39,338 nt of DNA from UBA10906 sp049296695 (lineage in GTDB: Bacteria; Pseudomonadota; Gammaproteobacteria; Methylococcales; Methylomonadaceae), in the NCBI GenBank assembly GCA_049296695.1, contig JBAQSX010000049.1, positions 1 through 39,338 on the forward strand. The letters are read 5' to 3'. Position 1 is the first letter of the stretch; every line of letters starts with the position of its first letter. The position numbers and the translations under genes were made by a program. The notes under the pieces are model-generated. The model worked only from the letters and a program-made list of their open reading frames with translations. It ran no database searches and was not told the DNA's origin. Of this stretch, positions 1 to 8,865 are shown in pieces.

Positions 1-1
1 T

Positions 2-2302
2 TTACCACCAATTACCCACCAAAATAAATGGCGACCATAAAGAAGGATTATTAAATCTTTTTAATAAATTAATTTCGGCTTCTTGCAAAGCTTTGGCTTT
101 GCTGATATTGGGTTTTTTTAAGGCCTCATAAAAATGGGTCATTAATTGTGTCGTTGCCTCATCGGAAACCGCCCATAAAGAACCCACGGCACTATGCACT
201 TTAGCTTTTATAGCAATACCACTAATACCCAATGGTGATCTATCATCACCTTCGGCACTTTGACAGGCACTGAATACAATTAAATCCAAAGGATATTTTT
301 TAAAATAAGGTGTGCTTAATAAATCCTCTAAGGTTTTCATAGTGAGTATTTTATCGTAGGTCATAATAAAACTATCTTCAGTGGTTGAACCAAAAAAACC
401 ATGTGAGGCAATATGCAGTATTTTATAGTGTTTTTCGTTTAAGGTCTGTTCAAAATTACTTAAAGAAAAAGCTTCATTTAAAAGATAAGGCATTTGGTTT
501 TGTTGGGCTAATTGTTTTATTTCAGTTGCCACACCCGGTAAAGCTAAAGCTTGTTTTAATTTTTCATTAACCGTTTTTATATGCAGTAATTCACGCAAGG
601 TTCGGGTTTTTTCTACCGTTTTTTCAGTATGTAGCACGGCTTGTTTTTGCGTTGCTAAATAATCTTGCACAGGACTATTATTATTGACCAGTAAATCAGC
701 TAATAAACTATCGGGTAATTGCTCAACCACATCACCCAATTGACTAACCCCTGCAAATAAAATAGCTTGCTGAGTATACACATTACCATTACTGGCAATT
801 AATGATAATCCGGGGGAATTTACAATGGCATATTGTTCGATTAAAAATTGTTTGCCATCATACAAAGCATTTAAAGGAATGGCGCGTAAGGCGTTATCAG
901 GAACATAGACTAAGGTATCAATGTGTTGTTCTTTTAATAAACTTTCTATAGGTTTAATCAGTGCATTATATAAAAATTCAGCGGACGGTTTTATTTTATT
1001 AAAGCCCCGATAATTACGCAGTTGTTTACTAAATAAACGTGCTTGCCCTTCGATAGTTTCACTCGTAATCGCTTGAGTGAATTGATGCAGACCATCATGG
1101 GTATAAACGATAATTTCTAAACGATCGGCTAATTGAATCGGATAAATAGCCGCCGCGTGCGGGTCTACTTTTTTTAAATCCAAAGGCAGGGTACTCATAT
1201 TACAGCGACTTTTAAAATAATCTTCTAATTCGCTTTTTTTCATTAATTCCAGCGCGTTTTGCACTTCATGTAATAATATTTGTTGTTGCGTTTTATTAAC
1301 CAGTGGGGCTTGTTGTAATAATAAATCAGTTAAGCCTAAATACAGGGGTGCGAAGGTATTTTTAAAAGAAGAACGTCCGTTTTCATAAGAGACGGGAATA
1401 TCTAAACGAATGCTTTCTAAATGTTGCAGAGCGCGTTTATAAGCAGAGATTGCCTCAAGTGGCTGTTGTTGCTGTTTATAAAGTTCAGCGAGTTGCCATT
1501 CTAAATCAATTAAAGTGTCTTCAGCATTGTCTAATTGAGCCAAACTAATGGCTTCGAGTAATAAGTTAATGGCTTCGGCTGGGCGATGTTGAAAAGTATA
1601 TAAGGTGGCTAAATGTTTTAAGGCGGCACTTTGTAGGCGATTTTGTTTATAGTCGCGTGCTTGCAATAATGCGCTATTGAGTTGATAAAAGCAGGCGGCT
1701 AAATAGTCTTTATTGGGCGTGTTTAAATAAAGTTGTAGTAATTGATAACCGCTGCCCAGCCACAATTGACTATTGCGTGCATGAGGAGTTAATTTTTCTA
1801 AAAGTAATTGGTTTTGTTGTAATTGTGTCCATGCCCCTGCATGGTCTTTAACTATTAAGGCTAATTTAGCCGCATGGGTATAACTGCCAATTAATAACAC
1901 CTTATCATTAAGTGATTGCGCTAGGGCTATGGCTTGATTATTATAATAGTAGGCTTGTTTTAAATTCGCTTTTTGTTGATAAAGCTGTCCTAAATAAAAA
2001 CTAAACAGAGCATTTAATTCTTGCCCAGTTTGCAAACGGGCTTGATTAATAGCAGTGCTTAATAATTGCTCGGCAGTCTCATTTTGTTGACGATACAGGG
2101 CTAATAAACCTTGTAATCCTATAATTAAGGTGTTGTCATAACTATTAGGCTGGGTTTGTTTGGCTAATTGTTGTAATTGCAATTCAGCCTCATGGTAATA
2201 ACCTGCTTCTAATTTATCTTTTGCTTGTTGTAAAGAAGTGTGAGCCCACACGCTATTTAAATTAAATAATAACAGTAAACATAAAAAACGCATTGTATTC
2301 AT
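2..2302 (-). CDS. Secreted CHAT-domain cysteine protease with N-terminal TPR repeats
   Basis: This is a complete 766-residue protein; its TAA stop lies at the window edge. The first ~20 residues form a Sec signal peptide (hydrophobic LCLLLLFNLN, then AHT), so it is probably exported. Residues ~25-330 are helical TPR-like repeats rich in Leu, Gln and Ala. The C-terminal half is a CHAT domain (caspase/separase clan): the catalytic dyad is seen as His634 in HIASHGFFG and Cys680 in SACQSAEG, followed by the conserved GAVGSLW-like block (SAVGSLWAVSD) and a final WSPFILVGNW. CHAT-TPR proteins are peptidases, some of them in defence or cell-death pathways, but secreted ones are mostly uncharacterised. 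The substrate is unknown. The next gene upstream on the same strand is a GGDEF-EAL protein 32 bp away, so co-transcription is possible. The family call is firm and the role is open. Confidence 0.88.
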   Translation of the reverse strand: MNTMRFLCLLLLFNLNSVWAHTSLQQAKDKLEAGYYHEAELQLQQLAKQTQPNSYDNTLIIGLQGLLALYRQQNETAEQLLSTAINQARLQTGQELNALFSFYLGQLYQQKANLKQAYYYNNQAIALAQSLNDKVLLIGSYTHAAKLALIVKDHAGAWTQLQQNQLLLEKLTPHARNSQLWLGSGYQLLQLYLNTPNKDYLAACFYQLNSALLQARDYKQNRLQSAALKHLATLYTFQHRPAEAINLLLEAISLAQLDNAEDTLIDLEWQLAELYKQQQQPLEAISAYKRALQHLESIRLDIPVSYENGRSSFKNTFAPLYLGLTDLLLQQAPLVNKTQQQILLHEVQNALELMKKSELEDYFKSRCNMSTLPLDLKKVDPHAAAIYPIQLADRLEIIVYTHDGLHQFTQAITSETIEGQARLFSKQLRNYRGFNKIKPSAEFLYNALIKPIESLLKEQHIDTLVYVPDNALRAIPLNALYDGKQFLIEQYAIVNSPGLSLIASNGNVYTQQAILFAGVSQLGDVVEQLPDSLLADLLVNNNSPVQDYLATQKQAVLHTEKTVEKTRTLRELLHIKTVNEKLKQALALPGVATEIKQLAQQNQMPYLLNEAFSLSNFEQTLNEKHYKILHIASHGFFGSTTEDSFIMTYDKILTMKTLEDLLSTPYFKKYPLDLIVFSACQSAEGDDRSPLGISGIAIKAKVHSAVGSLWAVSDEATTQLMTHFYEALKKPNISKAKALQEAEINLLKRFNNPSLWSPFILVGNWW

Positions 2303-2334
2303 AGTCGTTATTTAAGTGTAATAGCGCGTGAGTT

Positions 2335-4491
2335 TTAAATAGCTTTAATATTTTTTTGTTCTTGTTGTAATAACTGCGCAAAATCTTCGGCAGATAAAGG
2401 ATGACTTTTATAATAACCTTGATATTCATCACAGCCTTTTTTTTGTAAAAAATCAAGCTGTTTAGCATTTTCTACGCCTTCGGCAAGCACTTTTAAACCT
2501 AAAGTATGCCCCATGACAATAATAGTGGCGGTAATGGTCATATCATCGGCAAGTAAAGGAATATCATCAATAAAACTTTTATCAATTTTAAGCGTATCTA
2601 CGGGCAAACGTTTTAAATAAGCTAAAGAAGAATAACCTGTACCAAAATCATCAATAGCAAAGCGTACCCCTAAAGCACGCAAACTACGAAATTTTTCCAC
2701 AATCTCATCACTATTTTCCATTAAGCCACTTTCAGTAATTTCTATGCTTAAGTAGTGTGCGGGAAAGCCTGTTTCTTCTAAAACGCGTGCCACGCTTAGG
2801 CATAAATCACTGCGCCTAAATTGATAGGGGGAGACATTAATTGATAAATTCAAGCGTGGCAAACCACTTAGTAGCCAACGTTGTCCTTGCTGACAAACTT
2901 CGCGCAAGGCCCATTCGCCTAGACTCACAATTAAATTCGATTCTTCGGCGACACTGATAAAACGACAAGGTGAAATTAAGCCCGTTGGGGTTTGCCAGCG
3001 TAACAAGGCTTCTGCACCAATGATGACACCGCTATTAATATCGACTTGGGGTTGATAAAACAAACGTAATTGTTGCCGTTCAATAGCTTTATGCAAATCA
3101 GTTTCTAAACTGGCGCGTTCGCGCATAGTGGCGGCTAATTGTTCAGAAAAATAGGCAAAACACCCCCGCCCTGCATGTTTGGCTTGATAGAGGGCAACAT
3201 CGGCATTATTGATTAAGCTATCAGTTGTTACGCCATGATGTGGATATAAGCTAATGCCAATACTCACGCCAATACGGACATCGTGACTAAAACTTAACGT
3301 AAATGGGCGACTTAAATCGGCAATAATGGCTCGCGCAATATTGGCGGCAAATAAGGCATAATTTTGAGTCGTTTGCATGTCGCGCTCTAATAACACCACA
3401 AATTCATCACCACCAAAACGTGCTACCGTATCGATGCGGCGGACATGACTTTGCAATCGTAACGCCACTTGTTGTAATAATTCATCCCCTGAAGCGTGAC
3501 CAAAACTGTCATTGACCGCTTTAAATCGATCTAAATCTAACAGTAATAAAGCAAAAGGTGCGTCGCTGTGCTGTTTTGCATTCAGGCTTTGATGCAGGCG
3601 TTCTAATAATAAACGCCGATTAGGCAAGTGGGTCACTTCATCATAAAAAGCCAATTGACGAATAGTTTGCTGGGCTTGATTGCGCTCAGTAATATCGACA
3701 TTCACGCCCACAATGCGGATAACTTGACCAAGTTCATTTTTAACCACACCTTTGGCTGAAAACAAATGGCGCACTTCCCCATCGGGACGGGTAATTTTAA
3801 ATTCGATTTCATCGCGGCATTGCGCCTGAATTACTTTTTGTACTGAGCGGATTAGCCTAGCGTGATCTTCAACGACCACCCTATCAATCCATGCTTGGTA
3901 AGCAACCGTATCGCTTCTTTCTAAGCCATAAATATCAAACATGGTGTCATTCCATAAAATCACATCGCCTTGAATATCCCAATCCCAAACACCAAAAGCG
4001 GCAATTTTTGAAGCTAAATCTAGTCGTTCACTATTACTGCGATTTTTAAGTTCACTATCGGCTAAAGCCCGTTCAGCACGTTTAAGTTCTGTAATATCAC
4101 GAATAAATACAAAAAAATGATCAAGTTCAGGCAAAAAAGAAGCGGTGACTTCTACATCGAGAATATGCCCTCGTTGGTGGCGATGACAGCTTTCAAAGCG
4201 ATCACTGCCGCACGCTTTTACTTTCGCAAGACGGTTTTTAAGTTCTGCAACTGTCTGCTCTGCCTCTAATTGCGACAGGTGCATTTGCTGTAATTGCGCA
4301 ACAGAATAACCACTCATCAACACATAAGCATGATTAACCTCTTGCACATAACCTTGATTATCCACCAAACAAAAACCTTCGGGGATATGATCGATAAGCA
4401 TCTTATAACGTTTTGATAACGACTCGGCTTGGCATTGTTCAAGATTGCTACAGTCAATGTCAGCTGTTGGATTATCGGGTACTTTGTTCAT
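2335..4491 (-). CDS. PAS-PAS-GGDEF-EAL cyclic-di-GMP signalling protein
   Basis: It makes and/or breaks down cyclic di-GMP. Reading from the ATG at 4491 gives 718 residues. A longer frame would begin at a TTG at 4515 and is less likely. Domain order: PAS (~30-140, LIDHIPEGFCLVDNQG), PAS with a PAC tail (~155-275, ending VGVNVDITERN), GGDEF (~280-445) and EAL (~455-710). The diguanylate cyclase motif is intact (ARFGGDEFVV) and preceded by an RxxD-type inhibitory site (RRID). The phosphodiesterase motifs are intact too (EALLRW, DDFGTGYSSL, KIDKSF), so either activity is possible. No transmembrane segment is visible, so it is probably a cytoplasmic sensor; what the PAS domains bind cannot be told. 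It is followed closely by the CHAT gene and preceded by a broken glycosylation operon. Confidence 0.93.
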   Translation of the reverse strand: MNKVPDNPTADIDCSNLEQCQAESLSKRYKMLIDHIPEGFCLVDNQGYVQEVNHAYVLMSGYSVAQLQQMHLSQLEAEQTVAELKNRLAKVKACGSDRFESCHRHQRGHILDVEVTASFLPELDHFFVFIRDITELKRAERALADSELKNRSNSERLDLASKIAAFGVWDWDIQGDVILWNDTMFDIYGLERSDTVAYQAWIDRVVVEDHARLIRSVQKVIQAQCRDEIEFKITRPDGEVRHLFSAKGVVKNELGQVIRIVGVNVDITERNQAQQTIRQLAFYDEVTHLPNRRLLLERLHQSLNAKQHSDAPFALLLLDLDRFKAVNDSFGHASGDELLQQVALRLQSHVRRIDTVARFGGDEFVVLLERDMQTTQNYALFAANIARAIIADLSRPFTLSFSHDVRIGVSIGISLYPHHGVTTDSLINNADVALYQAKHAGRGCFAYFSEQLAATMRERASLETDLHKAIERQQLRLFYQPQVDINSGVIIGAEALLRWQTPTGLISPCRFISVAEESNLIVSLGEWALREVCQQGQRWLLSGLPRLNLSINVSPYQFRRSDLCLSVARVLEETGFPAHYLSIEITESGLMENSDEIVEKFRSLRALGVRFAIDDFGTGYSSLAYLKRLPVDTLKIDKSFIDDIPLLADDMTITATIIVMGHTLGLKVLAEGVENAKQLDFLQKKGCDEYQGYYKSHPLSAEDFAQLLQQEQKNIKAI

Positions 4492-4608
4492 GGATATTAG
4501 CCCATTAATTACCAATAATTAATTTATACAAAAAACGGAAAAGACTATTATTATCTTTTTAAAATGAAAATACTAGAAGCACGATAATCAAAGATGATTA
4601 TAAAGCAT

Positions 4609-5282
4609 TTAATCAGTAGACTTAGCTTGTTTAAGCACAATTTGTCCATTTTTATCAATTAAAAAAACCTCACTATCAAGCGTTTGTAAAAAAGCCCCTT
4701 TACCGCCTTTAATTAACTCGATATTGCCCAGCATTAATGCAGTGGCATAATGGTGTTGATAAAAATAATGTTTACTATGAAAGAAATTAGGATTTGATTC
4801 CATAAAAACTTTAAAGTATTTATCAGGCGCACTCTTAGATAATTTTTCTAAAGCTAAAGAGATTTTATCTTCTGCTGGAACAACTTCAATCACATAATCA
4901 ATAATTATTTGTTCTTGCAACAAAAAACTCAAACTCAGACATATACCAAGAGACAATGCGGCAATACTATTTAATTTAGCCCATAAACTTACAATAATCG
5001 CCGCACTCATGACCAGTAAAGGCGGATTAAAAAATGCACACTTAATGCGGTGAGCCAAATCGATAGCGGCGGTTTTACATTCCAATAATCGGTTTCCCCT
5101 AAATAAGTAGTCACTAACCATTGCTGATTTTTTAGCATTTCTATGGCTGAGCCAATATGGCGCGCTTCATCCCATTGGGCGATTTGTTGCTGTTCTATAT
5201 TAGTAAAGGTATTAAATAAGGCTAAAACAATAAGCACTAATACCGATAAAGTAGGTAGTAATTTTTGCATGATGAGTTTCAT
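4609..5282 (-). pseudogene. Broken GT39-family membrane glycosyltransferase (internal deletion and frameshift)
   Basis: This is a remnant of an ArnT/PMT-type glycosyltransferase that uses polyprenyl-phosphate sugars. The N-terminal 85 or so residues have a signal-anchor helix followed by the family signature WDEARHIGSAIEML...DYWNVKPPLSIWLTALS. The frame then runs into a stop at 5007. From about 5060 downwards a different frame carries a typical C-terminal part: membrane helices (NPPLLVMSAAIIVSLW...) and a soluble tail ending KQAKSTD at 4609. Intact relatives have roughly 450-550 residues. Here only ~220 are coded, so the central membrane region is deleted and the two ends are out of frame, with the junction near 5030. 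The ATG at 5282 overlaps the ancestral stop of gtrA (ATGA at 5279-5282), which shows that the two genes were once translationally coupled. Confidence 0.8.
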
Positions 5283-5643
5283 GTTTTAAATACCCATAAG
5301 CGCGTGAGAATAAAACCACAAACTAAGGTGACGGGAATAGAGGAAAGTTTTGCGGGTAATAATGTAATAAATAATGAGGCAAATTGAAAACTAAAAAAAT
5401 CAAGATTAATACTGAACTATTAACCAGAATATAGCGGCTTAATTGTTTAATGCTGTGATTTTTAGTTTTAAAGGCAAACGCTTTATCAAAAAAATAACGT
5501 AACACAATACAAAAGGCGTAAGCGGTAATATAAGCGAGTTCGTGAGAAGTGAAATTAAGTAATGAATAAAATAAAACTAAATCTAAAGCGGTAAATAATC
5601 CGCCTGAAAATAAAAACCGTAAAAACAGTTTAGCCTCTTTCAC
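5279..5643 (-). pseudogene. GtrA-family flippase-like membrane protein, frameshifted near its end
   Basis: GtrA-family proteins are small four-helix membrane proteins thought to help flip polyprenyl-phosphate sugars. The GTG at 5643 opens a frame with the family N-terminus (FLRFLFSGGLFTALDLVLFY) and three helices, and ends early at 5323 in a junk tail (PLFPSP). In the next frame the expected C-terminus continues: LPAKLSSIPVTLVCGFIL, then TRLWVFKT and a TGA at 5279. A one-base indel around 5350-5375 accounts for this. The restored protein would be ~120 residues, the usual length. It sits 5 bp after the broken GT2 gene and overlaps the broken GT39 gene, so this is one decayed GtrB-GtrA-GT39 operon. 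The frameshift could be a sequencing error, but all three genes are damaged. Confidence 0.8.
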
Positions 5644-5648
5644 CTGAT

Positions 5649-6604
5649 TTAAGTCTCTTTATGAGTAGACTGTTGCTGAGAAAATTCTTGGTATTTAATA
5701 TAGACAGGTCGCCCTTTAACTTCTTCAACGATTTTGCCAATATATTCACCTACAATACCAATTGCCAATAAGATACAACCGCCTAAAAAGGATTGTAATA
5801 CCACAATCGTTGTCCACCCTGTAATGGTTTGACCTTGCGTATAAGCAAATAAGGCATAGCATAAATAAATAAAACTTAATACTGACACGCTAACGCCTAA
5901 TATAGTGACAAAACGAATTGACGCGAGTGAAAACGCAGTAATACCTTGCCATGCGAATTTAAGCCTTTTCCATAAAGGATATTTAATCTTGCCATATAAA
6001 CGCTCATCACGCTGATACTGCACGGCAATTTGTGGAAAACCCACTCACGCAAATAAACCGTGTAAAAAACGACTTTTTTCAGGCAGATTATTAATCGCAT
6101 TAACACAAGCCCGCGATACTAATCTAAAATCACCTGTATCTAAAGGCAAATTACGCTGAGCGCGTTTTAATAAGCGATAAAATAACCACGCACTGAATTT
6201 TTTAAATACTGATTCGCCTTTGCGTTTAATGCGCTGACCATAAACAATTTCAAAACCTTTTTCATATTGTTTAATCATTTCATTAACAACTAATAATGGG
6301 TCTTTCAAATCCGCATCCATAATAACGACTGCCTCACCTGTGGCATGTTCTAATCCTGCGGTCACGGTGGCTTGATGTCCAAAATTGCGGCTAAATACTA
6401 TGACTCTAATACGCTTATCTTCGTTTGCCCATTGTTGTAAAAATACTAAAGAATTATCATGAGAACCATCGTCAATTAATAATATTTCAGTGTTTAATTG
6501 TGGCTGTGTTAATAGCCAGTCTTTAAATAAGGTAAGCTTTCAATTTCATTATAAATAGGAAAGATAAAAGAAAGCTTTTTTAATTGACGCGGTTGCTCAA
6601 TAAT
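5649..6604 (-). pseudogene. Broken GtrB/DPM1-like family 2 glycosyltransferase (start loss, frameshift, nonsense codon)
   Basis: The gene family transfers a sugar from UDP- or GDP-sugar to undecaprenyl phosphate. Pieces in order are KKLSFIFPIYNE (N-terminal strand) near 6575, ILLIDDGSHDNS, NFGHQATVTAGLEHATGEAVVIMDADLKDP (DxD-type site), DTGDFRLVSR, KSRFLHGLFA, then VGFPQIAVQYQRDERLYGK and two C-terminal membrane helices ending at 5649. Three lesions are visible. There is no ATG, GTG or TTG in frame before the first strand; an ATT at 6602-6604 sits where the start should be. A frameshift lies near 6535 between ESLP and LFKDWLL. A TGA at 6045-6047 replaces the Trp codon expected in the family's FAWVGF motif. 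The first of the three genes of a dead glycosylation operon. Confidence 0.83.
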
Positions 6605-6605
6605 G

Positions 6606-6644
6606 AAAAAACCTGCTAAGTTTAAAACCTAGCAGGTTTTTTTT
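6606..6644 (-). terminator. Rho-independent terminator after proB
   Basis: The hairpin arms cctgcta and tagcagg are flanked by an A-run on one side and eight Ts on the other, so it can work on both strands. On the minus strand it begins at the proB stop codon and ends next to the start of the broken GT2 gene, cutting that operon off from proB transcription. Confidence 0.8.
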
Positions 6645-7764
6645 AAACCAATACCATATTGTCACGATGTATTAATTCAGCATCATCACAATAACCCAGT
6701 ATGGTTTCAAATTCTAAACTATTTTTACCCGCAATTAATGCCGTTTCTGCTGAACTATAATTAATTAAGCCCCGCGCGATTTCAATACCTTGTTCATTTA
6801 AACACGCCACTAATTCCCCGCGTTCAAATTGTCCCGATACTGATTTAATACCCACCGCTAATAAACTCTTGCCATCGTTTTGTAATACTCTAACCGCACC
6901 TGCGTCTAATACCACATTGCCTTTTAATTGTAATTGTCCAGCAAGCCAACGTTTTCTGGCTACAATTGGTTCAACATCGGCTAAGAAATAAGTACCTAAT
7001 TCTTCGCCTGTTAATACTTGAGTAATGACTTCAGATACTGCGCCAGCGGCAATCACAGTAGCCGCCCCTGAACGCGCCGCTAATCGTGCCGCCCGTACTT
7101 TGGTATACATACCACCGCGTCCCAAACCACTACGGCTCTCTCCTGCCATGGTTTCTAAACGCTGGTCATTAATACTGATTTCTGAAATTAAAATCGCATC
7201 TTTATTAATACTGGGGTCACTAGTAAATAAGCCTTGTTGGTCGGTTAATATGATTAATAAATCCGCTTCGACTAAATTAGCCACTAATGCCGCTAAAGTA
7301 TCATTATCACCAAAACGAATTTCTTCAGTGGCAACCGTATCATTTTCATTAATAACGGGGATTACGCCGAAATTTAATAAAGTTAATAGGGTACTACGCG
7401 CATTTAAATAACGTTGTCTATTGGATAAATCATCGTGAGTTAATAATATTTGCGCGGCATGAAAACCATGATTTTGAAATTCATCATCAAATATTCTAAC
7501 TAACCCCATTTGCCCTACTGCCGCGCTGGCTTGCAATTCATGCAAGGTTGTCGGGCGGCTTTTTAAACCCAAACGACACACGCCTTCGGCAACTGAACCC
7601 GATGATACTAAAATGACATCTAAGCCTTGTTTGCGTAATTGCGCCATTTGTTTAACCCAACCTGCAATAGCGGTTTTATCTAAGCCTTTGCCGCCTTTAG
7701 TTAATAAGGAACTCCCTATTTTTATGACAACGCGTTTTACGTCTTTAAAATGTGTTCTGCTCAC
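6643..7764 (-). CDS. proB: Glutamate 5-kinase
   Basis: Phosphorylates glutamate to glutamyl 5-phosphate, the first step of proline synthesis, in the cytoplasm. The 373 residues match the usual proteobacterial form. An amino-acid-kinase domain (~1-255) carries VVIKIGSSLLT at the N-terminus, LVSSGSVAEG, NENDTVATEEIRFGDND and GRGGMYTKVRAA. A C-terminal PUA domain (~275-365) follows. The start is a GTG at 7764 with AGAGA upstream; no in-frame ATG nearby fits. In many gammaproteobacteria proB directly follows obgE. Here a complete R-M pair lies between them, all on the same strand, so proB expression probably depends on read-through of that pair or on a promoter inside it. proA is not in the window. 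Confidence 0.97.
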   Translation of the reverse strand: MSRTHFKDVKRVVIKIGSSLLTKGGKGLDKTAIAGWVKQMAQLRKQGLDVILVSSGSVAEGVCRLGLKSRPTTLHELQASAAVGQMGLVRIFDDEFQNHGFHAAQILLTHDDLSNRQRYLNARSTLLTLLNFGVIPVINENDTVATEEIRFGDNDTLAALVANLVEADLLIILTDQQGLFTSDPSINKDAILISEISINDQRLETMAGESRSGLGRGGMYTKVRAARLAARSGAATVIAAGAVSEVITQVLTGEELGTYFLADVEPIVARKRWLAGQLQLKGNVVLDAGAVRVLQNDGKSLLAVGIKSVSGQFERGELVACLNEQGIEIARGLINYSSAETALIAGKNSLEFETILGYCDDAELIHRDNMVLV

Positions 7765-7797
7765 GGTAATCTCTGTGTTTTTAATTTAGTAAATACT

Positions 7798-8856
7798 TTA
7801 TATCCAATGTTCGTTACTTAATTTATCGTAACCGCGCTTTTCAATAAATTGTAGAAATTCTTTTTTATCAGTAGTCGGAAATTCAACTTGTATTTCATCG
7901 GCTATTTTTTGTAATACACTATCGCCAATGGATTGTGCAAAACGACCGCGCAACGCCTTTTCATACCATAATAATAAATCGTTTTCAGTGACAATACTTT
8001 GTATTTTTGATTTCCAACCCATTTGATTGAGTAAAGAAACGATTATCTTTTGTTCAGCTTGTTTGCACACAATAACAATACGGTCAGCCGATACCGAAGA
8101 AACAATATTTTCGGCTAATTCTTCGGTTAGCGATAAATGTTTTATTTGAATCGCTAAACCAAAATTCGCCCACATATCCAAACCTCTATCAGCGGCATTC
8201 GTTACACCAACGCGATTAATTCTGGCTTTTAATTTTAAAGAAGTTTGTTCAGAATTGAGTTGCATAACACTTTTAGAAAAATCAGCAAATTCTTCGAGAA
8301 TATCTATTTTTTCAAGATTCATACTGATTTCAACTGAAACTTCTAAAACCTCAACTAAAGCAGAAAATAAGGCATAAACGACTATTTCATAAATTTTATC
8401 AATACTGCGCCGTAATCCCGCTTCACGCCAAAATAAATCTAAAAACTCATTTAACTGAAAATTAGTTTTATCGTGATTTAAACAATAATCTAATCCTGTG
8501 GTCATTTGACTAAAACGCTGTAGAAACTTACGATAAATATAAGCTTCCACAATACCATTATTAGCTCTATTTTCTTGTCCTAAACTATCTAAAATAATCG
8601 GAGGAATAGCGTTATCATTAAATATATCATCTTGATAACGCGCTGATGAGGTGCTAGTTCTACCTAAGAATTGAATACAAATAATATCACGCCATTTTTT
8701 TGATTGTGTGCGATAAGTAGTTAGCTCTAATAGATTAATATCTTGTGCGATTCTATCGCGATACAGTATTTCAGCAATTTGAATCGGTTTATAAAGATGC
8801 ACTCTGGCTTTATCAATCACTTTATCTAAGGCTTGTTTTGCTAATACTGTATTCAC
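7798..8856 (-). CDS. Type II restriction endonuclease, HaeII-like family
   Basis: This 352-residue protein is encoded right after a cytosine-5 methyltransferase gene (9-bp gap), the usual arrangement of a type II R-M pair. Blocks such as RVHLYKPIQIAEILYRDR near residue 20 and DRGLDMWANFGLAIQIKH near 224-240 resemble the HaeII restriction endonuclease family as I remember it. The second block looks like a PD-(D/E)xK-type nuclease core with Gln in place of Glu (Asp227, Gln237, Lys239). If the HaeII assignment holds, the target would be RGCGCY; this is inference from family memory, not tested. The start is a GTG at 8856. It ends 33 bp before proB and has no visible terminator of its own. Confidence 0.75.
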   Translation of the reverse strand: MNTVLAKQALDKVIDKARVHLYKPIQIAEILYRDRIAQDINLLELTTYRTQSKKWRDIICIQFLGRTSTSSARYQDDIFNDNAIPPIILDSLGQENRANNGIVEAYIYRKFLQRFSQMTTGLDYCLNHDKTNFQLNEFLDLFWREAGLRRSIDKIYEIVVYALFSALVEVLEVSVEISMNLEKIDILEEFADFSKSVMQLNSEQTSLKLKARINRVGVTNAADRGLDMWANFGLAIQIKHLSLTEELAENIVSSVSADRIVIVCKQAEQKIIVSLLNQMGWKSKIQSIVTENDLLLWYEKALRGRFAQSIGDSVLQKIADEIQVEFPTTDKKEFLQFIEKRGYDKLSNEHWI

Positions 8857-8865
8857 TTTATTGAC

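Noticed and set aside
6045..6047. In-frame TGA read as Trp (recoding) in the GT2 gene
   Set aside because: TGA falls exactly where the family has Trp, but the same gene also has a frameshift and no start codon, and its operon partners are broken. A nonsense mutation is simpler. Many other genes in the window end properly at TGA.
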